From assembly GCA_004835665.1 (NCBI GenBank), contig RBKR01000010.1:1488001-1552000 (forward strand): 64,000 nucleotides of DNA. The letters run 5' to 3'. Made by a program: the position numbers and the translations under genes. The DNA is from Phoma sp. XZ068 (taxonomy: Eukaryota > Ascomycota > Dothideomycetes > Pleosporales > Didymellaceae). Each line of letters opens with the position of its first letter. Positions within the stretch are counted from its first letter, which is position 1. Of this stretch, positions 22,081 to 33,067 are shown one piece after another. Under the pieces are notes generated by a model. It saw only the letters and a program-made list of their open reading frames with translations. It searched no databases and had not been told where the DNA came from.

Positions 22081-22474
22081 AAACTGCCAGTCAACTTTTA
22101 ACATTCAACATCACTAAGCAACATATTTTGATTTCACAACGACTTGCATCAGCCACACGGCGCTACTGGGTACTGCATGCTCTCCCACGATGCGGCGTAA
22201 TACTAATTCGGACGGCACCGGATATTTGACCCGGAAGGGATTCGTCGGTGCGAATGTCATATCTCTTCGCTTCAGCGCCTTTTGTGGTTTAACCTTCTGC
22301 TTGCATCTGGGTCGTGTGTGGGATGTAATCTTTTTGGAACTCATCAGCATTGGAAGGGCGCAACGGCTGCCTACGGGTGGTATTGCTGAACGAAAGGCGT
22401 TTTCCTCTCATTGCTTTTTTAGCAATTGTGTGCCAAAGACTGGCCGAGAGTCCAGACTTGTCAACGAGCAAGCC

Positions 22475-22523
22475 GCTTGTTTGAACTGCTTGAAGCTTGA
22501 TTGTTTTCCCAGTTCAAACAAGC
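22475..22523. repeat. 14-bp perfect inverted repeat (hairpin)
   Basis: GCTTGTTTGAACTG at 22475-22488 pairs with CAGTTCAAACAAGC at 22510-22523 across a 21-base loop. A further partial copy (TGTTTGAACTGC) lies near 22593. It is about 400 bp past the kinase stop. It could be a terminal-repeat relic of a small element or a chance transcription-end hairpin. Confidence 0.5.
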
Positions 22524-22529
22524 CAATCC

Positions 22530-23297
22530 AGAGGCTGTAAAAATATCAAGCAAGCGAGCCGGAGGTTTGGGCTTGGCTTGGTTTAGCTTGAATGTTTGAA
22601 CTGCATTGATTGCTTCGTGATAGAGCTTTAGTGTTGAGGTTAATCCGAAGAAAAGTTTAGAAAATTGCAAAAAAATACCAAAAGACGCGTGAACTCGAAA
22701 TCGAAAACGGGTACCTTCCTAGCGTATAGTAGTGAGGTTTCTTTTGGGATACTAATTCCGTTAAGTTCTGGCAGGCGTTACCTTCGGCTATGGTTGGTAG
22801 GCCTTTGTACGATCGTACGGGGTGATAACAATAGTAAGGTCCTTCTTATGTCTTGGTATTGGTATGCTATCTCTATGAACGTGGGTGCTATGAATGTATA
22901 CCTGCGCTCGGTGTGAGTCGGACCGAAGTAGGATCGAGGCGGTACATTGGGCAGCGTCGGGTGATGGGATGTGTGTATACCGACATTAGTAGATATATAT
23001 AGTTAACTATACCTATATATAGTCTACTATAACTTTTGCACCTATTTGTAATTTATATTTATAGCTAACTATTACTTACAAAATATATTTCCTGGCTGCT
23101 TGCATCAATTATAGCCAACTCAAACCTCTGCTTCAATCACATCTCGCATCATGCCCACTTCTCTCGAGATTTGCTTTGGGTGTCATTTTGCACGGTTGAA
23201 AGCCATTCGAGTGTTTGTGTTGAACCCACATCTTTCCAACTCTCAGCGCATGTTTATAATATCACCTGCTCTTTGAAGTTCTTGTACGCATAGCGCT
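22530..23297. other. Intergenic, partly A+T-rich (22985-23100), no gene
   Basis: The segment 22985-23100 is dominated by TATATA/TAACTATA steps and is far more A+T-rich than its surroundings. This fits RIP-eroded or promoter-like DNA in front of the OrsD relic at 23298. I see no coding signal. Confidence 0.4.
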
Positions 23298-24038
23298 ATG
23301 CCTGCCTCTGCACCGGTATCTGCACCAGCACCTTTCTCTCACTATGAGCGAGCTGCCCGTTTTCAGGAGCTCGTTATCTACGTCGAGCATCACTCACATC
23401 CATTTCTTGCGTGCAAGACTTGTCTCGTCGCAGTACCGCTTGCTGCGGTCCCTGTTCATTTCAGTACCCTGAAGATTCACAACTACCAGGTGCGCGATGT
23501 GAAGCAGCTCGTCAATGCCTGGATTGAACTTTGCCTCCCTACCCAGCCGGTTCGACTTGTCGCTGCCGACGATTTGAGGACATGGCCTTATCCGACAGGT
23601 CCTCCCTACCCGGCTCCTCTTCCGGCCCTACCGGTCCACTACGCCCGGCACTGTACCTTTCGCGATCCTACAACAGGTACCCAGTGTGCTGTCTTGCAGC
23701 GGAGTCATGATTCGATAGCTGAGCACTGCCGCCACAAACATGGATGGGTCAATCCTGTCAGGCGAGGCCGCCGTCCTTTCGACGTGGGAACACTCAACCG
23801 GCCATGGGAACATGACGTGCCCTGCCAGCGCCTGAGACAGACTGGAGTCGGAGCAGAGCTGTTTCGTGTGACCGTCGATGGGCGCCAGGTCCAAGCCACT
23901 GCCGAAGCTCGAGCCAAAGCCGGACAAGACAAGACTTGGGGCCATGGCGAGCGATGGGAACATCAACATCGTGTTGTGTCAAAACTTTGGGGGTGTAAGA
24001 GTTATCCCATTAATCAAGCTAGGCCCAAGACTAAGTAA
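23298..24038 (+). pseudogene. OrsD (DUF3505) N-terminal domain fragment
   Basis: The ORF starts from a good ATG (MPASAPVSAPAPFSH). It has both OrsD-like metal-binding blocks: FLACKTCLVAVPL with the following VHFSTLKIHNY, and later HCTFRDPTTGTQCAVL with SIAEHCRHKHGW. The C-terminal part (RPWEHDVPCQRLRQTG, then FRVTVDGRQVQAT) continues the family pattern. The frame then runs into unrelated sequence and stops at 24038, without the long middle and C-terminal blocks seen in the minus-strand copy at 28.6-31.6 kb. Either it is a solo OrsD protein or a 3'-truncated copy; I favour truncation. Confidence 0.5.
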
Positions 24039-24646
24039 TGACGCTAATTAGTCATGTAGACAAGGTCACATGACCACTGCCTTCATCGCCCATCTTGACA
24101 TGTTGTCGAAGGTTTCTTAGCTGCTCTCGCAAAGACTCATCTCTGTGATAAACTACGTTCCCGTCCGTCAAGTTCTTCCATGGCATTGAAAACGTCGAGC
24201 TGTAGCAAGTTAGTGTTTTAATTTCGAGTCAGATCCGACGCTGATAGCTATGAGCGTACCTTTAGAGGCTATGACATGGGTAATTCGTGCTGGAACTGCG
24301 TCACAACCTCGGTGCTATTCCAAACGGAATTTTGCTCAACATTTGTGCGTTCCGTCATCCTGTTTTTGAGTTCTGCTCGGTGGTTAGAATGGCTGCGAGT
24401 TCTGTTGATGGAGTACTGAGATGGGCGATGCATTCTAGGAAGGAGAACATAGCCCAGACTTGTCACTAGTTGATAGGCCTGTGCGTATATCTTACAATAA
24501 AGCTGAAGGTCCTTGATACGCTACGGCGCGCACCGTGTAGTTCAGCGCTACCGTAAAGCTACCCTATCAAGCATCGTAGCGTAACGATTACCGGTAGGTC
24601 CATTGTCTTTGCACGTTTCCAAACTGCACACACCACACTCCTTGCA

Positions 24647-24988
24647 ATGCGAAACAACAAGGACGAGGAACTGACTGATTCGCAGTATGCCTGTCTTGTC
24701 CCCACATGCGATCGTCTATGCAGCACTGCGCCTAAGCGTCGTATGCACTGTATAGACAAGCACCAGTTTCCAAAGAATCATGACTTCTTCATCATCAATG
24801 ACGGCATCGATCGCAAGAACAGTATGTTACGGCCCACTCACCGAAGACGATCTAGCACCATAAACTCCACAGCCTCGAAACCTGGCCGACAGCGAGGAAG
24901 TCATTTGCTAGCGCTGCTGGTGATGGCATGGACGTCGTGCAGGATGATAGGGAAGATCATGCAAACCACCAGGAACAGCGCGAGCTGA
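24647..24988 (+). pseudogene. ZNF511-like C2H2 zinc-finger gene, 3' half only
   Basis: The frame contains YACLVPTCDRLCSTAPKRRM followed by HCIDKHQFPKNHDFFIINDG and IDRKNSMLR. This is the second finger and the FPKNYDFFIVNDGID signature of the conserved fungal ZNF511-like family. The first finger and the whole upstream half should precede it but are not found; sequence before about 24605 is unrelated. The tail (RRRSSTINSTASKPGR) is followed by drifted sequence. It looks like a gene fragment, left by duplication or rearrangement, rather than a complete gene. An intact copy would be expected elsewhere in the genome. Confidence 0.6.
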
Positions 24989-25327
24989 GATCTTCGCACA
25001 TCAGACTGCGCGGTCGCGGCGGGTTCAGCCATCCTTAAGGAAGTGGACAAGGTCGTGAAAACCACGATCAAGCAGGACTGGGCTCGACAACACCTAATGC
25101 TGACCCGTCGACAAGTTAGCCTCCAGCATGTCGACCTTGCACTTCATTCCTCACAGCGTCCGGATGGCGAGAGGCAGAGGGCGTGGGGGTGGTGGATGAT
25201 TGCAGCTCAAACTCCATACCATTCATCTCAACTGTAGGATTTGTTGCTAGCTGGCCCACACAAATGGAGTATGTTACAGCAGTGACTAGACTCTCAACCG
25301 GATATCTATCTCCCTAGAGCCAGTGCC

Positions 25328-25496
25328 GCTTTCTTGCCCATTCAAGGGTGAGGGCATGGAGGCGTTGGAGTTCACTGAGACTGAGTCCAACATGAACGAC
25401 GTGGTGTCCGAGTACCAGCAGTACCAGGGGGCCTCCGTCTCTGGCGCCAAAGAAGAAGAGTACAGTGAGGAGCTTCCTCCTAAGGCTGAGGAGTAG
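25328..25496 (+). pseudogene. Beta-tubulin C-terminal fragment
   Basis: The frame ending at TAG 25494-25496 reads GEGMEALEFTETESNMNDVV, then SEYQQYQGASV, and ends in an acidic tail (KEEEYSEELPPKAEE). This is the unmistakable C-terminal helix H12 and acidic tail of beta-tubulin (family pattern [27 protein letters not shown]). Just upstream, AFL (of RKAFLHWYTGEGM) is in another frame, with bases missing where HWYT should be. No earlier tubulin sequence is evident. It is an orphan duplicate fragment that cannot make tubulin. Confidence 0.8.
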
Positions 25497-25964
25497 ATCG
25501 TCTTCGCAGCAGGGAGATGTTTGTGACAAGTGCATACAATAGTGCTTGCGCCACAAAGCTAACTACCGTTGCCAGATTCGGTGTACTTTCTCTATTTCTT
25601 CATCCTAAAACATAGACCCTAAGAACGGGAGCGAAGTGAACTACTCAAGCAAGGGAAGCGACTTCGGTAGGGAGAGAGGCACTCCGCTTAATCAGGTTCA
25701 ACGGGGTTCGGCGCAATATAGGGCTTTGGGCTATACCAATGACTAATACATCGATATGGACTCTGTTAGGGAAAGTACAGGAACCTGTTCTCTTGCAACG
25801 CCAGCATAAATTGATGTCATCCAGTGTCCCACCATGTCCGCGCCTACGCGGGCTCATTTCCTAGATCTAACTGACTACGAATCGTACTCTTCACTGTTGT
25901 ATGTGTTCGCCTTTGTCAGTACTCTTCGCCAACGTAGATCTAAATTCAAATGAGATTCACTCAC

Positions 25965-27136
25965 CCGTTGAAGGTCACAGTAGATGTGGGTAGAGTTTCT
26001 GTGATGAGAATCGTGTTTGTCCTGTACCTTGGTAGTCGTCAAAGGATCTAGCGTTTGCGTCTCCCGCATCGTGTTATCTATGGTCAGAGTGACAGGATCT
26101 GGGTGACATAGATCGTCCTGTGTCGAGCGCTAGCTTCTGTAAGACTGTGTATCATCCGCGAGTACTGTCTTTCTCGGGGTTCTCGTGCTTTTTCAAGTGC
26201 CGGAAGGGTCGCGAACAAAGGCTGGTGAGGCCTAGGCTTTCGAGAACAGCTCCGGTCGTCCAAGCAATCCTGACGGCTAGGCCCGCGCTTTGGGCGCCCA
26301 GAACTCGATACAAGGCCGGATGCCGTCTAGAAGCTGCACTCGACTCGTCTCGGCGTCTGGAACGAAGATGTCCCAAGTGACAAAGCCTTAGCGGCTAAAA
26401 GACTTCACTCACCTGTTGAATGTAATCGTCCATGCCGGGAGGGTCTCCGTGATCAAGATGGTATTGTCCTGGACCTGGGTGATGGTAGATGGGTCCAATG
26501 TCTGACTCTCGCGGGCCGTGTTGTCCACCTTCAAGGTAATTGGATCCGGAGTTATGTAGATCGATCTGTCTCAGAGATTAGCTTCTATCCGATGCTGTCG
26601 TTCTTAGGTTTCTCGAGCTTCTACTGGAACCGGTACAGCTTCTAAAAGCTGCTCTTGCGTGCGTCCGAGCAGTCCGGGCGACTCCGTCCCCAGGTGACAG
26701 GTGTAAGACTCGATGTTGAAAGAATAACCTCCAGCAAGCTGCTTGTGCCTTTCTCGATGCAGGGAATGGGGACGCCTGGGGTAACGATGATATAGCGGCG
26801 GTAGGACTCAACTCACCCATTGAATGTCACGGTTGATGCCGGTAACATTTCCGTTACCAGTAATGTGTTCTCACGTGTTATGGTGAGGGGATCCAAGGTC
26901 TGCGTCACTACTGGAAGCGTGTGGTCCTCTGTGATGGTGACAGCAGGCGGAGTGACGTATATCGTTCTGTACAAGTCAGAGACTGTTTTTTTGAGGTGGA
27001 ATCTAGTTTGACTCACCTATTGAAGGTCACGGTTTCTGCGGGCAGCGTTTCCGCAGTGATGATTGTATTTACCAGAGACACGGTGACTGGGTCTGGCACC
27101 GAAATTTCGGTCCGTGTTGTCAGTTCCGTCAAGGTC
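25965..27136 (-). pseudogene. Tandemly duplicated exon cassettes of a Thr-rich repeat protein
   Basis: Four minus-strand exon-like units occur at 27017-27136, 26817-26966, 26413-26565 and 25965-26117. Each ends in TVTFN(G/R) or its equivalent followed by donor GTGAGT, and the last three each start after an acceptor ACAG with (T/S)IY(V/I)T. Unit consensus: IYVTPDPVTLTxDNT, then TQTLDPxTIT, then ENTLLVTEMLPASTVTFN. Unit lengths 120, 150, 153 and 153 are multiples of three, so exons can be added without breaking the frame. The first intron is about 50 nt; the other two are about 250 and 290 nt and resemble each other. The 25965 unit carries indels that break its frame. Thr/Val-rich repeats like this occur in fungal cell-wall adhesin-like proteins, but no signal peptide or GPI region was found. 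Confidence 0.55.
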
Positions 27137-27699
27137 CTATGCGGTCGTCAGCAGCTGACCAGCATTCCCCAATTAGAAAGAATTGTGCTGAAAGCGAGCG
27201 AGAAGGAGAAATATTGCACAGCACGACGCGTCCAGGGTCCAGCATCCAGAGAAGCGAATCCAGGGTCGAAGTTCACGGTTCCGGGTCCTGGAGGGTATTG
27301 ACTGGTCGCTGCTCGACTCTCTTGTCATCATTCCAAATATTCCAGTGCGGTAATCAACTAGGCAAGGAGAACAACGCCATAGAACATCTCATCCTGGGCA
27401 GGGCGAGGTCGGTGTTATACATCCTATGACGACGCAAGGGATACTGTTGACGTGATAGATTTGGAATGTGGAACGTGATCATGTAAGGGCGCGAGCGTGT
27501 GGCATGTCCTTTTTGGAATCTGCTTCGGTCCGACATTTCACCGCTTCAACGTCGGGCAGAGTGTATGACGAATGAATCAGTAACAGCTAGTTGTCGCAGG
27601 CCAAGCGCTGTCGTGAACCTAAACTGCGTTACTAATCGTGCCGCGCAAGTGCCTAGATATGAGCTGAGCTATGATGCTAAAACAATACAACAACTTACA

Positions 27700-28250
27700 C
27701 ATACCTGCAACCCTCGCACCCAACCGTGCGACATCTCTACTTTCTATACCCTATCTTTTACTTCTACTACCTCACCTCTCTTAACTATTACCCCCTCTCT
27801 AATTATCTTCCCTCTACCCTACTCTTCTAAGCTAATTCTTGTTTTTTCTTTTTCCCCTTTACTTAAACCTATTTAGCTGCTATACCTAAAAGCCTAAGTC
27901 TAACTCTACTTGCTGTTCTACTATTTTTTTTGTTTCTTTTTCCTATTTCTAGATCAAATCTCTCTTGCTTTGCTCTATATACTGAACTGCAAGCCCAATC
28001 TCTACCTCTCTAATCTTTTGCAACGTACTCTGCTCTTTACAACATCTAATAAGCCTACTACCTGCCCCTCTTCTTCTGTTAATAGTTCTCTAGCCCTTCT
28101 TCTCTTCTGTTGCTTTAAAACTCTTGTGCTATTGCTTGTCTACACAACTTTATTTGCTCTCTACTCTACCCTACCCTACCCTACTGCCCTCCTCCTCTCT
28201 TCCCCAACCCTCCACCACCATCTTAATTGCCATCGCCATCGCGTTGCCGA
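27700..28250. repeat. Polypyrimidine (plus strand C/T) tract region
   Basis: Roughly 550 bp are strongly depleted of G on the plus strand, with long C/T runs and a short CTACC array near 28166-28184. It lies just beyond the 3' end of the minus-strand OrsD element. Open frames across it are low-complexity artefacts. The remaining gaps (27137-27700 and 28250-28589) show nothing recognisable. Confidence 0.55.
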
Positions 28251-28589
28251 ACATCTGCCCCCATATCTCCGACCCGTGCCTCTTTTCGAGCCAGCTAGCA
28301 TACGCCTCGTCTCCTGTCTCTGCAAACCCCAGCTCTCCTATCGCCCGGATTCCCTTCCTCGTCAGCCGCGCTGCAAACACCAGCGGCACCACCACATAAC
28401 CCATATCAGTATAGGAATTGGAAACAACGCACGAACTGTACTGGTCCCTAAATCCCTAAAGGTGCCTCTTACCAAACGTTCCTTCTTTGCTCTAAACAAC
28501 CTATGTTGGTACTATTTTGCTTGCAAATCAACCCGTCTAGCAGCTCAACACGTGCATCAAGATCGCTTGTATGGATCTTGCTCTAACTG

Positions 28590-29378
28590 CTATCTTCTAC
28601 GCGTCATAGTGTTGCACGCTTCAAGCAGTGTGTTCAATTCCTCCTGCATCTGCATTATCTTCGTTGTAGTTGGTCTACATTCTGCATCAGCACGTTTTCT
28701 CTTGTGCCGCCGCTGGCTCCAGTTCGTGGTGAGTTCGCCCTGTCTACGCTTCCTGCCGCTACGCAAGGACTCCCAGTCTGAAGAGCTACTCTCACTAGAC
28801 CCTTCGGATACTGGTTCAGGCGTTATTCGCTCTACTATGTCAATTTCATCAGGAGCGTAGCCAGGGGGACTAGACCGCTTGCTGTCAGCGGCAAGAGTGC
28901 AAAGATCGATACTTTCATCCGATCGAGTCTGGGTGAAGCTCTGCCAGGCGTGACTGATTTCGAGATATCTTTCGATAAGATCTGGCTGTAATTTGGAAGG
29001 ATATCTATGCTCCAGCGCATATAGACCAACGTGAGTAGCGGGTTTATGCCCGGTCTGGAAAGCTAGCAGTCGAATGAAGCCATTGTAGTCTCTTGGCGTG
29101 TTTGGATCAAGCGGTGTGACTAGGTTAGGAAGATGCTTCTTCGCGATACTGACGGCGATTTGTCTATACAAGCTTGTGGTCAGAGGCACGGGGCACCTGG
29201 CAGTAGAGCGTGACAGGCTTGCGTGTGCCATACTACTGGAGGTGCAACCCGTTGCGCTACTGTGCACAGCAAACAGGTGGGGATTAGTGGTCCAGTCAGC
29301 GATGATTCCTGGCTCTCGGCTGATGAAGTTCCGGAATGGCCTTATGTACGCAATGTACACGAAGAGAGCTCGCTGCAC
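28590..29378 (-). CDS. C-terminal ORF of the OrsD-family element
   Basis: A 262-aa open minus-strand frame. It contains LYRQIAVSIAKKHLPNLVTP and AFQTGHKPATHVGLYALEHR, then YPSKLQPDLIERYLEISHAW, followed by an acidic Ser-rich linker, a basic stretch (SGRKRRQGE, QRRHKRKRAD) and a terminal helix (MQMQEELNTLLEACN). This matches the C-terminal block of large OrsD-family multicopy ORFs, and a diverged copy is at 5548-6204. It abuts the upstream piece (29378-31126) in a different frame, so the two probably were one gene now split by a frameshift near 29.4 kb. The function of this block is unknown to me. Confidence 0.5.
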   Translation of the reverse strand: MQRALFVYIAYIRPFRNFISREPGIIADWTTNPHLFAVHSSATGCTSSSMAHASLSRSTARCPVPLTTSLYRQIAVSIAKKHLPNLVTPLDPNTPRDYNGFIRLLAFQTGHKPATHVGLYALEHRYPSKLQPDLIERYLEISHAWQSFTQTRSDESIDLCTLAADSKRSSPPGYAPDEIDIVERITPEPVSEGSSESSSSDWESLRSGRKRRQGELTTNWSQRRHKRKRADAECRPTTTKIMQMQEELNTLLEACNTMTRRR

Positions 29379-31610
29379 TAATGGTCACGGTGATCGTACA
29401 ATATAGAACGAATTGTTGCTGTTCGTGCTTGCTTTGTTATACGCGAAGACGAGTATAACGTTCTTCTTGTACACGAAGATGTTGCGCTGTGCGGCAGCGG
29501 GGTCAGCCCATCGTATGACTCGAAACTCCTCTCCCCGCACTGGCATGCCGTCCGTTGTGTGGATTGATGTGAAAGCAAGCGAATGAAACGATCACCATTC
29601 CGCAGGTACTGGCTCAATCTCGCTTTTCCTTGGCCAGTTTTGAAAGAGCATCCGCCCTTCTCTGAAAAAGCGAGCTTACTGACAGCGCGGAAAGAAGCCT
29701 GCAGATTATTTTGAGGATGAGATAGGAAAGAGAAGCCTGGTCGATGAGTTGCAAGATCATCATGAATGCGTTCAAGCTCGATAGTAGGCCACCAGTCAAA
29801 GAGAAGATCCTGGGCTAGGTGCTGCATTTCTGCTAGAACTGAGTGGATAGTGTCGCGGAAATGTCGCATTTGGATATGCTTCTCAGCAATGTGCAAAGTT
29901 AAACCGTCTGGAGACCAGGATATGTTTGTGCCAGGACCTTCACGCCTCGCAATAGCCCATCCGTGCTGGAGGCGTTCAATGAGATAGCCTACAGGTGCTA
30001 GACTGCCTCGCTGAAGGTACTTTGGTCGTATCTGCTCACGCAACCGCTGCACCTGATCCGCATAGGCTGTGCGTGCTGGCCAAGCGACTTTGAGGTGCTT
30101 ATATGGAGAGACCGGCAAGGCGTACTCGAGGATGATGAGTCTTCCGACCCAGAGGATAGCAGACACGAACTGCATGTAGACATAGGGCTTCCGGAAGCAA
30201 AGTTCTGTCTGGTGGATTCCCAACATACCTGAAAAGTGTATAATAGCATTGTGGGCCATGATTCCGTCTGCAGATAGATCTGTCCAGAACATTACCAGTA
30301 GCTGAAACACTTGCTCACAGACGGGTTCAAGGGGTGTCATTATAGGTCGCCCTCTCTCGACCTCTTCGTTGACTGTGGAGAGCTGCTCCCATATCTGGTC
30401 CATAAAAGCAATTTGCGGCTGGCTCAGATAAAGCCCTGAAATCTCGCTTGTGAGCTCTTTGCTAGAGCGTGATAATGCTAACACCCTAAAGATGTAACAG
30501 AGGAAACGCTCGTGGAGAATGTAATATCGTCGCAAAGTTGCCTGGCGCTGTGGTAGCTCAACCGGGCAAGGGAAGAAGGAAGGGGTCCAGCTACGCAGCC
30601 AACAGCGGAGAACGCGCGAGGTTTGGTTGAGGGTGGGTTCGCATCGCTGGAAGACAATCTTGCTAGCCTCGAGAATCCTCCAAATTATCCTTTCAGACTT
30701 GGCTGGGCTCACACATTCGAATCCTTGCCAAAGACCCAGCGCAACATCCTTTGTGGTATTTGGCGGCGGCAGGGCGGCCGCAGCGACAATGACGTGCAGA
30801 GGTTTATGCAGGAACCATTTTGGCCACTCGCAACCCCTTAGCCATTCCATGTTCTCGTCGTGTTCCAATTCTCGATCTAGAGATGTTGTTTGCTCGTCTA
30901 GTAACCGTGCCTCTTCCTCTGCCTCCAAGCGAAGGATGTTTTCTTGTTCTATAGCTGGGTGCACGTGTTTCAGGGGCGCTTCTTGTTCCGCGTCGTCCTC
31001 TCGTTTTACTATCGTTTTACTACCCAGTACTTTGGCGAGTACGTTGTCCAACTTTGAAGGAAGCATGCATACCTCGACTTGTCGCGCTTGCATTCGGGGG
31101 CAGCAAGGCCATTTTTGCTTTACCATGCCTTCGCATCTGGTCCCAATTCTTCGTCTTGCCAGCTAAGCAGTGCGGACAACAAAACCCTTAGATTAGCGGG
31201 CCAAGGTAGGAGAGCGGCTTTGATCCATCTTCTCGTGGCGCTAGATCGTCAAAAACTTGCGCGACTGGCAGACCGGCGAAGCGCGCAACAGTCGCGCGCC
31301 GAACTTTGTGGTTCAACCGGTGTGGACTGCGAAGCAAGTGACCATCAAGATGCTTGAGTGGGACTGCAGTAGAGCAGACTGTGCAGATGATCACCTTTTT
31401 GCTCGCATCGAATACAAGATAGTCTGTTGCTGGAGGTTTCTGCTGTTGGATGCAAGTGTCAGCTGTTGACTGCATATACCAAGCGATGGGTACCTTGCAT
31501 ACCACTGCCGCTACGGATTCTTGGGTAGACACAAACCCAATCCTCGGCGACTTTTGGCTGGAAGGATGAGGTTGGAAACGTCGCCGGCGCCTGGACTTTC
31601 CATGGAGCAT
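29378..31610 (-). pseudogene. OrsD-domain element, N-terminal and middle part (stop and frameshift)
   Basis: The N-terminal piece (31610-31188) carries the first OrsD finger: YLVFDASKKVIICTVCSTAV, then LDGHLLRSPH. It ends in TAA at GPLI*, where the frame otherwise continues as GFCCPHCLAGKTKN and QMRRHG (second finger). A one-base shift then leads into the ORF at 31126-29378, with WLRGCEWPKWFLHKPLHVIV, FFPCPVELPQRQATLRRYY, IIHFSGMLGIHQTELCF and LRLIILEY-type helices. The homologous plus-strand copy is at 6990-8810. One TAA (probably from CAA) and at least one indel disable it. Such ORFs are mobile or repeat-like in Pezizomycotina genomes. No terminal repeats were found. Confidence 0.55.
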
Positions 31611-33067
31611 TCATTGCAGCAACAGGCAAATGTCAGAGAGGGAAGCATCAGAAACGTAGACGATAAGAGTTTTGTCTTTATGACGGGGCCATCATGGTTG
31701 CACAGCATAGTTCTAAGTCGCGTACGCGCCCAAAACGCATTCCGAGGAGGGATGTTCCAGCGCTTTACTGTTTTCGCGCAGCACAGAGACGCGTTCCATG
31801 AAGGCTTAATCGCGCTATACCTTTGGCAGGGGGATCAGGGGTGTTCCGTGTCGGCATCTTATATTAGGGATGCAGCCGTCGGCACCAATATCCTGAACAG
31901 GTCCAGAGCTTGCTGGCCCTCCTGCTTCAATCCATTCCACCACAACTCGTCTCTGCAATAGGAGATGGTCATGGAGAACAAGCCGGACAGTTTGACTACC
32001 CTTATTCGGCTGCGCTGTGCCGTGAGGGCCGTAGGTCAAATATACAATAATGAAGATGTAACCCATGAAGACTGAAATGATCTCGCAAGGGGCAGAAACC
32101 AGATACTCATTCGCAATCGCAACAATCTAAGTTGCATGCCAACACAACCTTCTTGCTGTTTTGGGATCTCTAGCAAATGCCAACTTAAGACGCTCAGGGG
32201 CGACCTCGATTCCGTTATATTGTTGTGGTGTCGAAGAAATAACATTGCGCACGATGTAGATGATTATGTCGAGGACACCATTTGCAGCACAGAGATGCGA
32301 GTAGTGAAAAAGGAGACGTGATGCTGTTTTCATTGTCCGTTTGTGCAGATCTCACGAGAGACTTTACTAACTTGTAGCTAATCAGATCACTAGTTGACAA
32401 AGGCTGACACATTGAAAGCACGAAGTCTGAGCTAATCGCTTTGTCTGTCCTTTGATTTGATGGGCAGACCGCAAGTGTCGCAGTAGAACTTCGCGTCCGC
32501 TAAACGTCTTTTGGCACCAGGGGCCAGGTACGAAGTCCTTGTTGGAGGACGTCACGTGGGTGAGCTGATGGCGACGGAGGTGGGTGGGACGGAAAAAACT
32601 TTGGGGACATTCTGGACATTAAATTAGACCCTACTGGAAACGTGTCAGCACTAGAGGATAATATATAGAATAGGCTTACAGGTGAATGTACACTTGAGCT
32701 TAATCCCACTATAACGAACTTTGACAAAAACTAAAAGGTTGAAAGGAAAGAGCAGTACTGTTTAGGCTTACGCCTGGGATTTAAGGTGATCAAGTTTTAC
32801 TGTCTAGGGTAAAATATAGGGTATAGTTATGTGTTTCTTATTTAGACGTAAAAGGAGGTCGTAATAACATCAATTCAATTAGAATTAAAGTTTGACCCTT
32901 CTATAACTATATACCCTCTTAAAATAACCTCTATAAGTGCAGCTAAATAGAAAAAGATCCTAAAATATATCACAGCCCCTCTTGACTTTCGCAATATCTA
33001 TCCAACACCAGAACTGACTGTCGTATTATCAGCTCAGTAAGTACGCAGGTCTTTCTGCACCTGCTAT
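31611..33067. other. Intergenic, A+T-rich from about 32700
   Basis: A weak minus-strand frame at 32127-32333 (GVLDIIIYIVRNVISSTPQQ) looks membrane-like but cannot be assigned. The stretch 32760-32990 is A+T-rich with an imperfect inverted pair (GGGTATAGTTAT near 32819, ATAACTATATACCC near 32902), as in RIP-eroded DNA or a small MITE. Confidence 0.35.

Noticed and set aside
28166..28184. CTACC array resembling telomeric repeat
   Set aside because: The period is five, not the six of CCCTAA. It covers only three to four units within a general C/T tract.
27910..28860. 316-codon plus-strand open frame
   Set aside because: It arises from the G-poor polypyrimidine tract (runs of Phe, Leu, Ser, Pro) and then overlaps the minus-strand OrsD C-terminal ORF.
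31521..31961. 146-codon plus-strand open frame
   Set aside because: It overlaps the OrsD N-terminal piece antisense and shows no signature of its own.
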